Of a stretch of 64,000 bases of DNA, positions 35,394-43,494 are shown piece by piece (positions within the stretch are counted from its first letter, which is position 1; the number at the start of each line of letters is the position of its first letter). Where the stretch lies: the NCBI GenBank assembly GCA_039191605.1, contig JBCCXL010000010.1, forward strand, positions 1 through 64,000, read 5' to 3'. A program made the position numbers and the translations under genes. This stretch comes from JBCCXL01 sp039191605. GTDB lineage: Bacteria; Acidobacteriota; Thermoanaerobaculia; Multivoradales; JAHZIX01. Under the pieces are notes generated by a model. That model was not told the DNA's origin. It saw nothing but the letters and a program-made list of their open reading frames with translations, and searched no databases.

Positions 35394-38332
35394 AGGGTGG
35401 CCTCCTCCGGCTTGAGGTTCAGCCCTCGACCGTCACCGTCGAGGAACAGGAGCTGACGGGCGGAAGCCCGCAGGCGGCGGCGATCGGGATCGCCGTCCAG
35501 AATGCAGAGGGTGTTCTCCACCCCCTCGACGCCCTCCGCCACGCGGTAGACGTCGCTGACGAAGAGATCCACCCCCAGCCTCCGCTGGCGCAGCGAGAAG
35601 GCCTCCAGCAGGGCGGCGGAGAGAGCCGCCCCCACCCGCTGGAGATCGTAGGCCTCCGAGCGCACCCGATAGCGCACTTCCAGCTCCACCGGCCGCGGCT
35701 CGTAGGGCACCACCGTGACGCTTACCCCCGGCAGGGCGCGGGCGCTCAGATAAGCCCGCAGGATCTCGCCGAGATCTCCCAGCTCGCCGCCGCCGGCGGG
35801 CACCACCACCACCTCCACCACCTCTCCCCGGCGGCCGGGGCGAGACGCGGCGCGGAAGGCCCGAGCCTGCCAGATGCTCGATTGGCGACCGGCGAGGGCG
35901 GAGAAATCCGCCAGGGAGACGGCCCGATCCAGGGTCAGCAGGCTGCGGGGGGCCAGGGTGCGCAGCGATTCCGCTCCCTCCATCTCGGCACCGCCGACCG
36001 CCGGCAGCGGCTGCACGATGGCCTCCACCAGCGGGTGGGGCTCGGCGGGCTTGACGAAGGCGAAGGCATCGACGTTGCCCGCCGGGCCGCGGCCCTTGCG
36101 GAAACTCGCCCGCACGTTGTTCACCCCGGTGGGCAGGCGCTGGCCCCGCACGCCGTCGCCGAAGAGCAGGCGCAGATGGCCGTCCTCGGTCATCCGGGTC
36201 TCGAAGCAGGCGTCCGGCGGAGCGCATTGGGCGAGGGTCGAGACCTGCTGGAAGATGCGGTCGCCGACGGTGATCTGCAGCGCCGCCGCCACCCCGGAGG
36301 GCATCGCCACGTCGGGCACGAAGGCCACCTCTTCCTCGAGCACGAAGCTCTGGCCGGATCGAGTGCCGTCGCCGCTGCCGAGGACCTTCGGATTCTCCGC
36401 CTTGCCGTGACCGGCGGTGAGGACGTTGGCCCGCACCACGCAGCCGCCGACGGTGAAGCGATCATCCGGCGCCGGCTCGATCACCAGCTGCCGGCGGCGA
36501 TCCTCCAGGCGCACCACCTGAGCCTCCAGCACCGCCGTCACCGCCTCGCCCGCCCGCTCCTCCAGCAGCAGACGGCGACCGGCGGTAAGCAGCGCCGGCC
36601 CCGCCAGCTCCAGGGGCAGGAGCGCCGAGGTCAGGGGCGTGGGGTTGTGCCGCCAGCCCCACATTCGAACGCTGTGCTTGTAGGCGCTCCACAGCCGGGT
36701 GGTGGCGAGAAAGAAGTTGCCGCCGCGGCGCTGGCGCCAGCCCTCGACGCTCAGCGTCGGCGCGGCCTCGGCGGCGGCGCCGGCCACCCGGGTGACCCGT
36801 CCCCAGGCCAGCTGACGGCCCTGCACCATCACCGCGGGGGTGTCGGCGAAGGTCTTCTTCAGCGCCCGGCGTAGCTCCACCGTCGCCGGCAGGCGGCGAC
36901 CGGCGGGGCGCAGGTAGGTATCCAGCTTCCACTCGCCAACCACCGGAGGAACATAAAGCCCCTGGGGGTTGCTCAGCAGATTGTCCGGATCCTCCAGCCG
37001 CAGCGTGGTGTAGCCGCCGCCGTCGGGGCGGGCGGAATCCACCGGGCGGTAGACCGCGGCGAAGACCCGGAAGGTCTCCAGCCGGGAGCCGTCAGAGCTG
37101 CTCGCCACCCGATCCGCTACCCAGCGCCCCTGGAGCCGGGAGTAGTCGCCGCTCACCCGCACCGCGGTGATGCCCGGCTCGGGGCCGCTCTCCACTCGCC
37201 GGCCGCGGCGGTCCGCTACCGCCACCCGATGGGGCCGGGAGAGCCAGGCGGAATCCAGGTGGAAGGGGCCCGCCTCGCGGTCCAGCACTACCCAGCGCTC
37301 GTCCACCCGCGTGAGCATGGCCCACAGGGTGTGCTCCCCGTCCTCCAGCACCACCACCTCCCCCGGCCGCAGCGGATTCTCCGGCGCGCCGTCGTCCTCC
37401 GGGCGGCCCTCCGCCAGCTCTTCGAGGGCGACGCCGCGGCCGAGCTGAGCGCCGGTCTCCGCCGGCCCCAGCAGCCGGTTCTGCTCCGCCGGCGCCAGAT
37501 GGAGGATCAGGTCGCCGCGGCGCCAGCGCAGGTTCGACGCCAGGGGCTCGTCGAGGGTGAGGACGGTGCGCTCCTGCTCGCCGCCGAGCCCGGAGGGGTC
37601 GACGGAAAGCTCTACCGTCGCGGCCCGCAGCCGCCGCGCCTCCAGCCGACCGCTGGGCTCGTGCTCCACCACCACCGGCTGCCCCAGCACCAGGTCCTCG
37701 AAGCCCCCCTCCACCACCAGGCGATTTCCGGAGACCACCCGCGGGGAGCGATTCCAGTCCCGCAGCCGCAGGGCGTTGCAGGCGGCGTCCGCCTCCAGCC
37801 CCTCGAGGCTCTCGAAGAACACCGGCGGCGCGCCGTCCGGCGGCGCCCACTTAGCGGCGAGGCCGGAGGGCACCCAGCCCGCCTGCTCCGCCTTCAGCTC
37901 CAGCGCCCAGGGGGTGACGGCGGAGGCCGGCGGCGCCGGTCGGTAGTCGATCATCTCCACCAGCCGGCGCAGGTTCTGCCATTGGGTGGCGGTGGCCAGG
38001 GTCGACTCGTTGGCGTAGGCGTCGAGATGCTCCGTCAGCGAGTGCAGGGCGCGCACGAAGGCGCGGGAGATCTCCCAGCCCCAATCCCCCCGCTCCTGCT
38101 GATATTGCGCCAGCAGGCGCTCGATGCGGCGGCGGGGATCCTCGTCCTCCGGAGCCTCGCCCACGGCCACCTGCCGCCATTGGGGGAAGGCATCCGCCAG
38201 CTGCTGGCGCAGGAATTCGAGGTAGGTGACGGCGTTGCCGTCGACGTAGCGGTAGCGGCTCAGCCCGGCGCGATTCCAGCGGGTGAGGTCGGTCCCGGGA
38301 TCGGTGAGGGTGGGGGACGGAGTGGAGCTCAT
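35390..38332 (-). CDS. Putative baseplate assembly protein, J-like (large copy)
   Basis: This is a 980-residue protein. The N-terminal part is helical. The second half shows the baseplate J/gp6-like pattern: LRLLFGDGVRGQRLPTGVNNV near residue 720, NVDAFAFVKPAEP, then VSLADFSALA with an LTLDRA stretch, and a C-terminal LEVRYRVRSEAYDLQRVGAAL. In contractile tails this family forms the wedge of the baseplate that holds the hub and starts sheath contraction. Long putative baseplate assembly proteins of about this size are typical of eCIS clusters. It is coupled by four-base overlaps to the shorter J-like gene upstream and to the gpI-like gene downstream. Confidence 0.87.
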   Translation of the reverse strand: MSSTPSPTLTDPGTDLTRWNRAGLSRYRYVDGNAVTYLEFLRQQLADAFPQWRQVAVGEAPEDEDPRRRIERLLAQYQQERGDWGWEISRAFVRALHSLTEHLDAYANESTLATATQWQNLRRLVEMIDYRPAPPASAVTPWALELKAEQAGWVPSGLAAKWAPPDGAPPVFFESLEGLEADAACNALRLRDWNRSPRVVSGNRLVVEGGFEDLVLGQPVVVEHEPSGRLEARRLRAATVELSVDPSGLGGEQERTVLTLDEPLASNLRWRRGDLILHLAPAEQNRLLGPAETGAQLGRGVALEELAEGRPEDDGAPENPLRPGEVVVLEDGEHTLWAMLTRVDERWVVLDREAGPFHLDSAWLSRPHRVAVADRRGRRVESGPEPGITAVRVSGDYSRLQGRWVADRVASSSDGSRLETFRVFAAVYRPVDSARPDGGGYTTLRLEDPDNLLSNPQGLYVPPVVGEWKLDTYLRPAGRRLPATVELRRALKKTFADTPAVMVQGRQLAWGRVTRVAGAAAEAAPTLSVEGWRQRRGGNFFLATTRLWSAYKHSVRMWGWRHNPTPLTSALLPLELAGPALLTAGRRLLLEERAGEAVTAVLEAQVVRLEDRRRQLVIEPAPDDRFTVGGCVVRANVLTAGHGKAENPKVLGSGDGTRSGQSFVLEEEVAFVPDVAMPSGVAAALQITVGDRIFQQVSTLAQCAPPDACFETRMTEDGHLRLLFGDGVRGQRLPTGVNNVRASFRKGRGPAGNVDAFAFVKPAEPHPLVEAIVQPLPAVGGAEMEGAESLRTLAPRSLLTLDRAVSLADFSALAGRQSSIWQARAFRAASRPGRRGEVVEVVVVPAGGGELGDLGEILRAYLSARALPGVSVTVVPYEPRPVELEVRYRVRSEAYDLQRVGAALSAALLEAFSLRQRRLGVDLFVSDVYRVAEGVEGVENTLCILDGDPDRRRLRASARQLLFLDGDGRGLNLKPEEATL

Positions 38333-39582
38333 CCTCGAAGCCCTCCGTGAAGCTGAATTCGCACATAGCCCCGGTGAGGGGCTCGGGGGTCGCTACGGCA
38401 TTCCGCCACCTCGAGGCCTTCGAGGACGATGCTGCCGGAGCTCGCGCCGTCGGTACCGCGGCCGCCGAGGCGCTTGAAGCGATTCAGGCAGACGCTCTCT
38501 ACCCCGTCGACGGCGGTGGCCGCCTGCATCACGTCGCCGGCGTGGAGGTCCTCGCCGAAGCGCAGACGCCCCGGCTCGAAGAAGCCTCCGGGCCCGGTGC
38601 CGAGGGCGGCCTGCAGGGCCCGGCGCACCTCGGAGCGGTAGAAGGTGCCGCGCACCCGCACCGAGAGATCCACCAGCACCGGCACGAAGGAGGCATCTCC
38701 CAGCAGCACTTCCTGCCCCAGCATGCGGTAGGCGTCGAGATAGTGGCGCAGCACCGTGCGCAGAGTCGGCGCCGGGGGGCTGCCCACCACCGGCGCCGGA
38801 TCCGCCGGCGGCAGGTAGAGGTCGTGGAGGGCGTGGAAATGCTCCACCGCGCTCCACAGCTCCCGATGCTCCGCCGGCCACGGCGCGGCGGGATCTTCCA
38901 GGCCCACCGCCGGGGCGTCCAGCAGACGCTCGTCCCAGCTCACCACCACCGCCTGGAGGGTGGTCCAGCTGCCACTCCACTGATCCCGGGTATGGGCCCG
39001 GGCCACCAGGGGATGCTCCTCCAGGCCGCGGGAGACGTCGTCGGCGGTGACCATGCGGCGGTTGCGGTGGATGGTGGTGGGGCCGTCCCGGCGGGCCTGC
39101 TCCATGGCGTGGGGATTGGTCAGCCACAGTCGATCCAGGCGCTTCTCCTGGGAGCGGCGGCGGGCGACGGAATCGAGGGCGAGCTCCTCCTCGGTGGGCC
39201 GCAGCCGACCGGAGTCCAGGGCGTCCTCCACCGCGTCGAAGCCGATCATCGAGAGCAGTCGGCGCACCGATTCCGGCCGCCGGGCGGTCTCCAGGAAGCG
39301 CTCCCCGGCGACCCGGTCCAGCTGGTCCGAGAGCTGGTCCAGAACCACCGCCAGGGCCTCGGTGAGAATCACCTCGAGGTCCGCCGGGGTCAGCGCTCCC
39401 CGCTCCGGCACCCGCGCCGTCAGCTCCTGGGCGAGGAAGAGCCGGAAGCCGTCGAAGTCCCGCAGCCGCCAGTCGAAGTCATCCCCCGGATCCGGCAGCG
39501 GCGGCGGCAGGGTGATCTGCCGCTCGCCGCAGTCGGGGCAGGCGCCGTCGAAGCGCAGCGCCGGGCGCGGTAGATCAGCCAT
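38329..39582 (-). CDS. Baseplate J-like wedge protein (short copy)
   Basis: This is a 417-residue protein of the baseplate J/gp47-like family. It has an N-terminal helical region with FLAQELTARVPERG and LEVILTEALAVVLDQLSDQLDRVAGERFLETA (two adjoining helices). A central domain contains NRRMVTADDV, and the C-terminal LSVRVRGTFYRSEVRRAL and MQAATAVDGVESVCLNRF are segments in which two J-family domains meet. The first 25 residues contain CPDC, a possible half zinc site. Having a short and a long J-like gene side by side agrees with eCIS loci. The start is coupled to gp25 upstream through an eight-base overlap. Confidence 0.85.
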   Translation of the reverse strand: MADLPRPALRFDGACPDCGERQITLPPPLPDPGDDFDWRLRDFDGFRLFLAQELTARVPERGALTPADLEVILTEALAVVLDQLSDQLDRVAGERFLETARRPESVRRLLSMIGFDAVEDALDSGRLRPTEEELALDSVARRRSQEKRLDRLWLTNPHAMEQARRDGPTTIHRNRRMVTADDVSRGLEEHPLVARAHTRDQWSGSWTTLQAVVVSWDERLLDAPAVGLEDPAAPWPAEHRELWSAVEHFHALHDLYLPPADPAPVVGSPPAPTLRTVLRHYLDAYRMLGQEVLLGDASFVPVLVDLSVRVRGTFYRSEVRRALQAALGTGPGGFFEPGRLRFGEDLHAGDVMQAATAVDGVESVCLNRFKRLGGRGTDGASSGSIVLEGLEVAECRSDPRAPHRGYVRIQLHGGLRG

Positions 39583-40015
39583 GGCCGCCTCCCGCTCCGC
39601 CGCCGACGGCGAAGACGTGGCGCTCCTCGCGGCCCACCGCCGCCAGCACGTAGCGCACGGTGACCGTCAGGGTCTCGGCCTCCCCCTCTACCGTCACCTC
39701 CAGGGTGCGGGGATCCACCTCACCCTCCAGGGCGCTGCGCAGCGATGCGGTGAGCCGCTTGCGGGTCACCTCCCGCAGCGCCGAGGCGTTGGGCTCGAAG
39801 ACCAGGGCCTCGACCCCGGCGCCGAATTCCGGGCGGAAGGCCCGCTCGCCGGGGTTGGTGAAGAGCACCGAGAGGATGCGGTGGCGCACCCGCCCGAGAC
39901 GCCCCGCCGCCGCCGGGCCGTCGGTGCCGACTCGGAAGGGGAAGCCCAGGGCTCCGGGATCGCCGGGAGCGCGCGGATCTCGCGGATCGGAAGGAGGGTC
40001 GGAGAAGGCGCTCAT
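39575..40015 (-). CDS. gp25/GPW-family baseplate protein (Afp9-like)
   Basis: This is a 146-residue protein with the gp25-like wedge fold. The landmarks are RVRHRILSVLFTNPGERAFRPEFG, which is the conserved core of the family and is split here as RHRILSVLFTNPGERAFRPE plus FG, and the LVFEPN segment that follows. A C-terminal strand set ends LTVTVRYVLAAVGR. The family caps the sheath initiator end of the baseplate and nucleates sheath polymerisation. The protein has a Pro/Gly-rich unfolded N-terminus of about 25 residues. It overlaps gpV by four bases and the short J-like gene by eight, so it is within the operon core. Confidence 0.9.
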   Translation of the reverse strand: MSAFSDPPSDPRDPRAPGDPGALGFPFRVGTDGPAAAGRLGRVRHRILSVLFTNPGERAFRPEFGAGVEALVFEPNASALREVTRKRLTASLRSALEGEVDPRTLEVTVEGEAETLTVTVRYVLAAVGREERHVFAVGGGAGGGHG

Positions 40016-40848
40016 GAGGTCGTCACCTTTTGGCTCAGAGTGGTCATTTCCCCCTGGGGGATGGGCGGTCCGGAGGGGCCGACGCCGGTGGGATGGACGT
40101 GGGTGGCGAAGAGGGTGAGGAAGCTCTGGCCCTTGATCAGGGGCTCACCGGCGGCGCCGGCGAGGGCCACCTGCTGCCCCTCCACCACCACCTTGGTGCC
40201 GGAGACGGTGATCCCCGAGGCGGCCATCTCCACCACGTTGCCGTGGGCGTCCTCTACCGTGGTGCCGGCGGCGGAGAGGGTCAGCCGGTTGCCGTGGGTG
40301 TCCTCCACCACCACCTCACCGCCCTCGGCGTCCAGCAGCAGCCGAGCGCCCTCGGAATCGGTGAGGGAGAGATTGCCGGAGGCCTCCATCAGCAGCTCCG
40401 CGCCTCCCTGGTGGGCCAGCCGCACCCGCTCCTCGCCGTCCTCGTCGTCCAGCTCCAGCACGTGGCCGGAGGGAGTCTTCAGTACCCGGTTGGTGGGGGC
40501 CGGCCGCGCCGCCTCCTCCGGCACGTCACCGCTGGCCTGCCAGAAGGTGCCGGTCCACAGGGGCTCGTCGACATCCCCCTCGGCGAACTCCACCCACACC
40601 TGGGCGTCCACTTCCGGCACCAGGAACCAGCCCTGGTTGGCCAATCCGCCGAAGGGCATGCAGGGCAGGGCCCAGCCGCTGACCTCGGAGCCCAGCACCG
40701 AGGGCACTCGCAGGCGCAGCCGGCCCCGCTGCTCGGGGTCTTCGTTGTCGAACACGAAGCCGCGGTACTTGCCCCAGGGCCGGCGCAGGGCCTGGGCCGT
40801 CTGGGCCCGCAGCTCGTCGCTTTCGGAAGAATGGGAAATGCTGGTCAT
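40012..40848 (-). CDS. Phage baseplate assembly protein V-like spike (gp5/VgrG-type OB fold)
   Basis: This is a 278-residue spike. Residues about 25-110 are the OB-fold (KYRGFVFDNEDPEQRGRLRL and WALPCMPFGGLANQG), followed by a stretch of short hydrophobic/acidic repeats (LLMEASGNLSLTDSEGARLL and HGNRLTLSAAGTTVEDAHGN) that form a triple beta-helix needle. The C-terminus THVHPTGVGPSGPP is typical of gpV. In the mature particle it would sit under the hub and pierce the target. No separate PAAR tip gene was found next to it, so the helix may end blunt or the tip may come from elsewhere. Confidence 0.9.
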   Translation of the reverse strand: MTSISHSSESDELRAQTAQALRRPWGKYRGFVFDNEDPEQRGRLRLRVPSVLGSEVSGWALPCMPFGGLANQGWFLVPEVDAQVWVEFAEGDVDEPLWTGTFWQASGDVPEEAARPAPTNRVLKTPSGHVLELDDEDGEERVRLAHQGGAELLMEASGNLSLTDSEGARLLLDAEGGEVVVEDTHGNRLTLSAAGTTVEDAHGNVVEMAASGITVSGTKVVVEGQQVALAGAAGEPLIKGQSFLTLFATHVHPTGVGPSGPPIPQGEMTTLSQKVTTS

Positions 40849-40877
40849 GGGAACTCTCCTCTACCGCCTCGCGCGCC

Positions 40878-42014
40878 CTAGAGCAGCGCCGCCAGCGGCC
40901 CGCCGCCGCTCTCTAGGTTGTCGCCCCGGGCGTTGCGCAGCAGCCGAAAGCGCTGGCGGTAGCCGGAGTGATTGAAGGTGTGGGTCACCGAGTCGACGTA
41001 CCAAATTCCGGAGTGGGTCTCGCCGACGCCGTCGATACCCACCGGCTCCCCCGGCCGCAGCACGTGGCCGTAGAGGCTGCCGTCCAGCTCCCCTTCCGCC
41101 ACCACCCGCGCCAGGGCCTCCTCGTTGGCGCGGCGCTGGGCCATCGCCCGCAGCCGCTCCGGCGAGGAAGTCCCGGGGCTGCGCAGCCGCCAAACGTAGG
41201 GCGACAGGCCGCCGTCCCCTTCCGACGAGGCGGGCTCCGGACCCAGCGGCGGTAGATCCGAGGTCACCTCCTCGGAGACCGCCTCCGCCCCGGTCTCGGC
41301 GGCGGCGTCGAAGCCCACGCCGTCGGCCCGCTGGCCGTCGCCGTCGATGGAGATCTCGTAGCAGTGGCTCTCCGGCCCGGCGTACACCAGAATGGTGGGC
41401 TGGGGCTCCAGCTCCAGCCGCGACGGGCCGAAGTAGACCCGGCCCTCGGCGAAGAGCAGCTCGTAGGCGTTGGCCTCCGCCCGCCGCTGCAGCAGCTGGA
41501 TATCCGTCGAGTCCTGATTCAGCACCAGGGCCTGCTGGCCGGCACCGTTGTCCGGGTGGGGGGAGAGGCCGGCGTCGGAGAGCACCTCCGCCAGCAGGGT
41601 GCTGTCGGTGGTGGGGGCGTCGCCTCCCCAGGTGCGGCGCTGATGGCCGCGATCCAGCAGCATGGAATCGTCCTGACACTCCACGGTGAGAGTGGCGTTG
41701 GCGGGATTGGTGGGGAATTGGCTGCGCTCCTGGCGGATCCAGCCGCGGAACACCTCCTGGGCGGAAGAGCCGAAATCCGCCTCCACCCGCACCGAGCGCC
41801 AGGGGGCGGTGAGCCCGTCGTCCAGCACCGCGAAGCGGCCGCCTTCGTCCCGCCGCAAATCGAACACCAGCCGCGCCTCCGCCGCCTGCTGCCGGGAGGC
41901 CTCCACGGTGACCTCGGTGAGCAGCGGGTAGGCGTCACCGAGCTCCTCGTCGCCGAGGCTCACCACGCATTCCGCAGGGCCCGGGGCGGGATCGCTGAAG
42001 AGGTCCAAGAGCAT
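40878..42014 (-). CDS. gpD-like baseplate hub protein (phage late control D family)
   Basis: This is a 378-residue hub protein of the phage late control D/gp27 type. It has an N-terminal beta-barrel with VSLGDEELGDAYPLLTEVTVE, then FRGWIRQERSQFP and DDSMLLDRGHQRRTWGG, and a RRAEANAYELLF segment typical of gpD (the equivalent position reads AxxxGxxFxV in phage). The C-terminal domain has the LYGHVLRPGEPVGIDGVGE and YVDSVTHTFNHSGYRQRF pattern. The hub trimer connects tube and spike. It lies 29 bases upstream of the spike gene and 12 bases downstream of the LysM gene. Confidence 0.87.
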   Translation of the reverse strand: MLLDLFSDPAPGPAECVVSLGDEELGDAYPLLTEVTVEASRQQAAEARLVFDLRRDEGGRFAVLDDGLTAPWRSVRVEADFGSSAQEVFRGWIRQERSQFPTNPANATLTVECQDDSMLLDRGHQRRTWGGDAPTTDSTLLAEVLSDAGLSPHPDNGAGQQALVLNQDSTDIQLLQRRAEANAYELLFAEGRVYFGPSRLELEPQPTILVYAGPESHCYEISIDGDGQRADGVGFDAAAETGAEAVSEEVTSDLPPLGPEPASSEGDGGLSPYVWRLRSPGTSSPERLRAMAQRRANEEALARVVAEGELDGSLYGHVLRPGEPVGIDGVGETHSGIWYVDSVTHTFNHSGYRQRFRLLRNARGDNLESGGGPLAALL

Positions 42015-42026
42015 CGCGGTCTCCCC

Positions 42027-42365
42027 TTAGCCTCGCGCCCGAGGGATGCGCAGCGAGCGGCCTACCTGACCCGCCAGCAGCGGATCTCCGGCGGCGTCCA
42101 CCACCGTCTCCGGCCGGGTGGCGTCGGCGCCGGAGAGCAGCTCCGGGTTGGCGTCCAGAATGCGGTACCAGAGCCGGCTGTCGTTGTAGTAGTGGTGAGC
42201 CAGGGCATCGAGGCGATCCCCTTCCCGCACCACGTGCTCCACCACCCCCTGGGCCGGGGTAATGCGCCGCGGGCGCAGCCCGCGGAAGGTGAAGGAGCGC
42301 TCGCTGCCCTCTTCCGGCGGCCGGAAGGGCTCCGAGTCCTGATAGCGGGATCCGCGGCGAATCAT
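42027..42365 (-). CDS. LysM-containing tail protein (Afp7 C-terminal part-like)
   Basis: This is a 112-residue protein with a central LysM-like domain (about 40-100): VVEHVVREGDRLDALAHHYY, NDSRLWYRILDANPELL, and the closing GRSLRIPRA. In contractile tails a LysM or tail-X-type domain next to the tube-adaptor protein links tube and hub. Here it is a separate short gene directly after the CIS-tube adaptor gene, with which it shares one base. Its first 35 residues are Arg/Glu-rich. Confidence 0.87.
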   Translation of the reverse strand: MIRRGSRYQDSEPFRPPEEGSERSFTFRGLRPRRITPAQGVVEHVVREGDRLDALAHHYYNDSRLWYRILDANPELLSGADATRPETVVDAAGDPLLAGQVGRSLRIPRARG

Positions 42366-43024
42366 CAGAAGGACACTCCGAAGGAAAGGTTCAAGGAGCC
42401 GGCGATGGTGGAGGCGGCGTTGACCGCGGCGAGGGCGGTCTGGCGCAGGGTCTCCACCTGGTAGAAGGGGTTCTCGCTCTCGATCACCTGGAGGGTGAGG
42501 GTCGCCTCGGCGCGGTAGGGCATCAGCGAGGGCAGATGGGCCTGCTGCTGCACCCGCAGGGAGGTGAGGAAGACCGGCAGCACCTGGAGCCCCCAGAGGA
42601 AGAGCAGCACCGAGGCGTGGCGATCGCGCTCGAAGGCCCGAGGCTCGCCGCCGCCGAGGCTGGCCAGCAGCTGTACTCCCCCGGGGCCCTGAACCTTGGG
42701 CTCGGCCATCGAGCGCAGGGTGTCGATCTCCGGCTGCACCCCCAGGGACGACGCGATGGGATCGCCGGAATCCATCCGATCGGTGGCGTCCAGCAGCACG
42801 GTGATGTCGAAGCTCTCCACCTGCGGGGTCACCCCCTGGGAGGCGCGGGCGGTCTCCGTCGGCAGCAGGAAGCCGTAGCCGCCGCGGGATCCCGGCAGGT
42901 TGCCGGTCTCCACCGTCACCGAGCGGCTGCGGGTGAGGGTCTTCGGATTCAGCTCGAAAACCATCACCAGCGGCGGCAGGGAAAGGCCGTACTCCACCAG
43001 CGCGGCGCGGGTCTCGTTCACCAT
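42365..43024 (-). CDS. Contractile injection system tube-adaptor protein (CIS_tube-like, Afp7 N-terminal part)
   Basis: This is a 219-residue beta-rich protein with the start of the CIS-tube family: VMVFELNPKTLTRSRSVTVE, then a long central loop region (ETARASQGVTPQVESFDITVLLD and IDTLRSMAEP), and LTLQVIESENPFY near the end. Together with the LysM gene downstream it matches the two halves of Afp7-type proteins, which bridge the inner tube and the hub. It shares one base with each neighbouring gene (A of ATG and stop). There is no obvious membrane segment. Confidence 0.8.
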   Translation of the reverse strand: MVNETRAALVEYGLSLPPLVMVFELNPKTLTRSRSVTVETGNLPGSRGGYGFLLPTETARASQGVTPQVESFDITVLLDATDRMDSGDPIASSLGVQPEIDTLRSMAEPKVQGPGGVQLLASLGGGEPRAFERDRHASVLLFLWGLQVLPVFLTSLRVQQQAHLPSLMPYRAEATLTLQVIESENPFYQVETLRQTALAAVNAASTIAGSLNLSFGVSF

Positions 43025-43494
43025 CAGCGTCTTCCTCCTTGAGCTTCCGCCAGGGCTTTCAATACCGCCGCCGCCACGCCGCGGGCGAGCTCACGACTCG
43101 AGGCTCCGGCGGCCATCTCTACCGGCGGCACGACCAGCTGCTTCAGCTCGAGGTCACCGCTCCCGGGGGCCGGAGTCCAGGAATCCAGCACCGCCTCCGC
43201 CACCTCGCGGGCCAGAGCTCGGGCGTCGTGGTGGGTCGCCACCGCGGAAGAGCTACCTGCCGCATTGGAAGCCGACGCTGGCAGGGTGATCTGCAGCGTT
43301 CCAATTTCGAGCTGAGGGCCCGAGTGATCCAGGCTCCATCGGCTAGTTCCCGAAATCGCCGGTGGGGAGCTCGGCTGGACGCCCTGGAGAACCGCCGGCC
43401 GTGCACCGGGAGCCGCGACACCCTGGCGGCCTTGGCGAGCTTGGGGGGTTTGGCGGCCTTGGCGAGCTTGGCGGGTTTGCTCAGCGCTTCTCAT
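43024..43494 (-). CDS. Small disordered protein with IGTLQIT motif, eCIS locus
   Basis: This is a 156-residue protein. It starts with a repetitive Arg/Gln stretch (RQARQGRQTPQARQGRQG), made by short tandem repeats in the DNA. It then has LEIGTLQITLPA at about 62-73 and two helices with ALAREVAEAVLDSW and ELARGVAAAVLKALAEA. The IGxLxIT core recurs as IGRIEIT near the end of the Ser/Pro-rich eCIS protein at 46080-47444. The start ATG 43494 overlaps the stop of the ATPase gene by four bases. The reading frame continues upstream to 44991, but that part lies opposite the ATPase frame. Function unknown. It may bind a common tail component through the short motif. Confidence 0.65.
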   Translation of the reverse strand: MRSAEQTRQARQGRQTPQARQGRQGVAAPGARPAVLQGVQPSSPPAISGTSRWSLDHSGPQLEIGTLQITLPASASNAAGSSSAVATHHDARALAREVAEAVLDSWTPAPGSGDLELKQLVVPPVEMAAGASSRELARGVAAAVLKALAEAQGGRR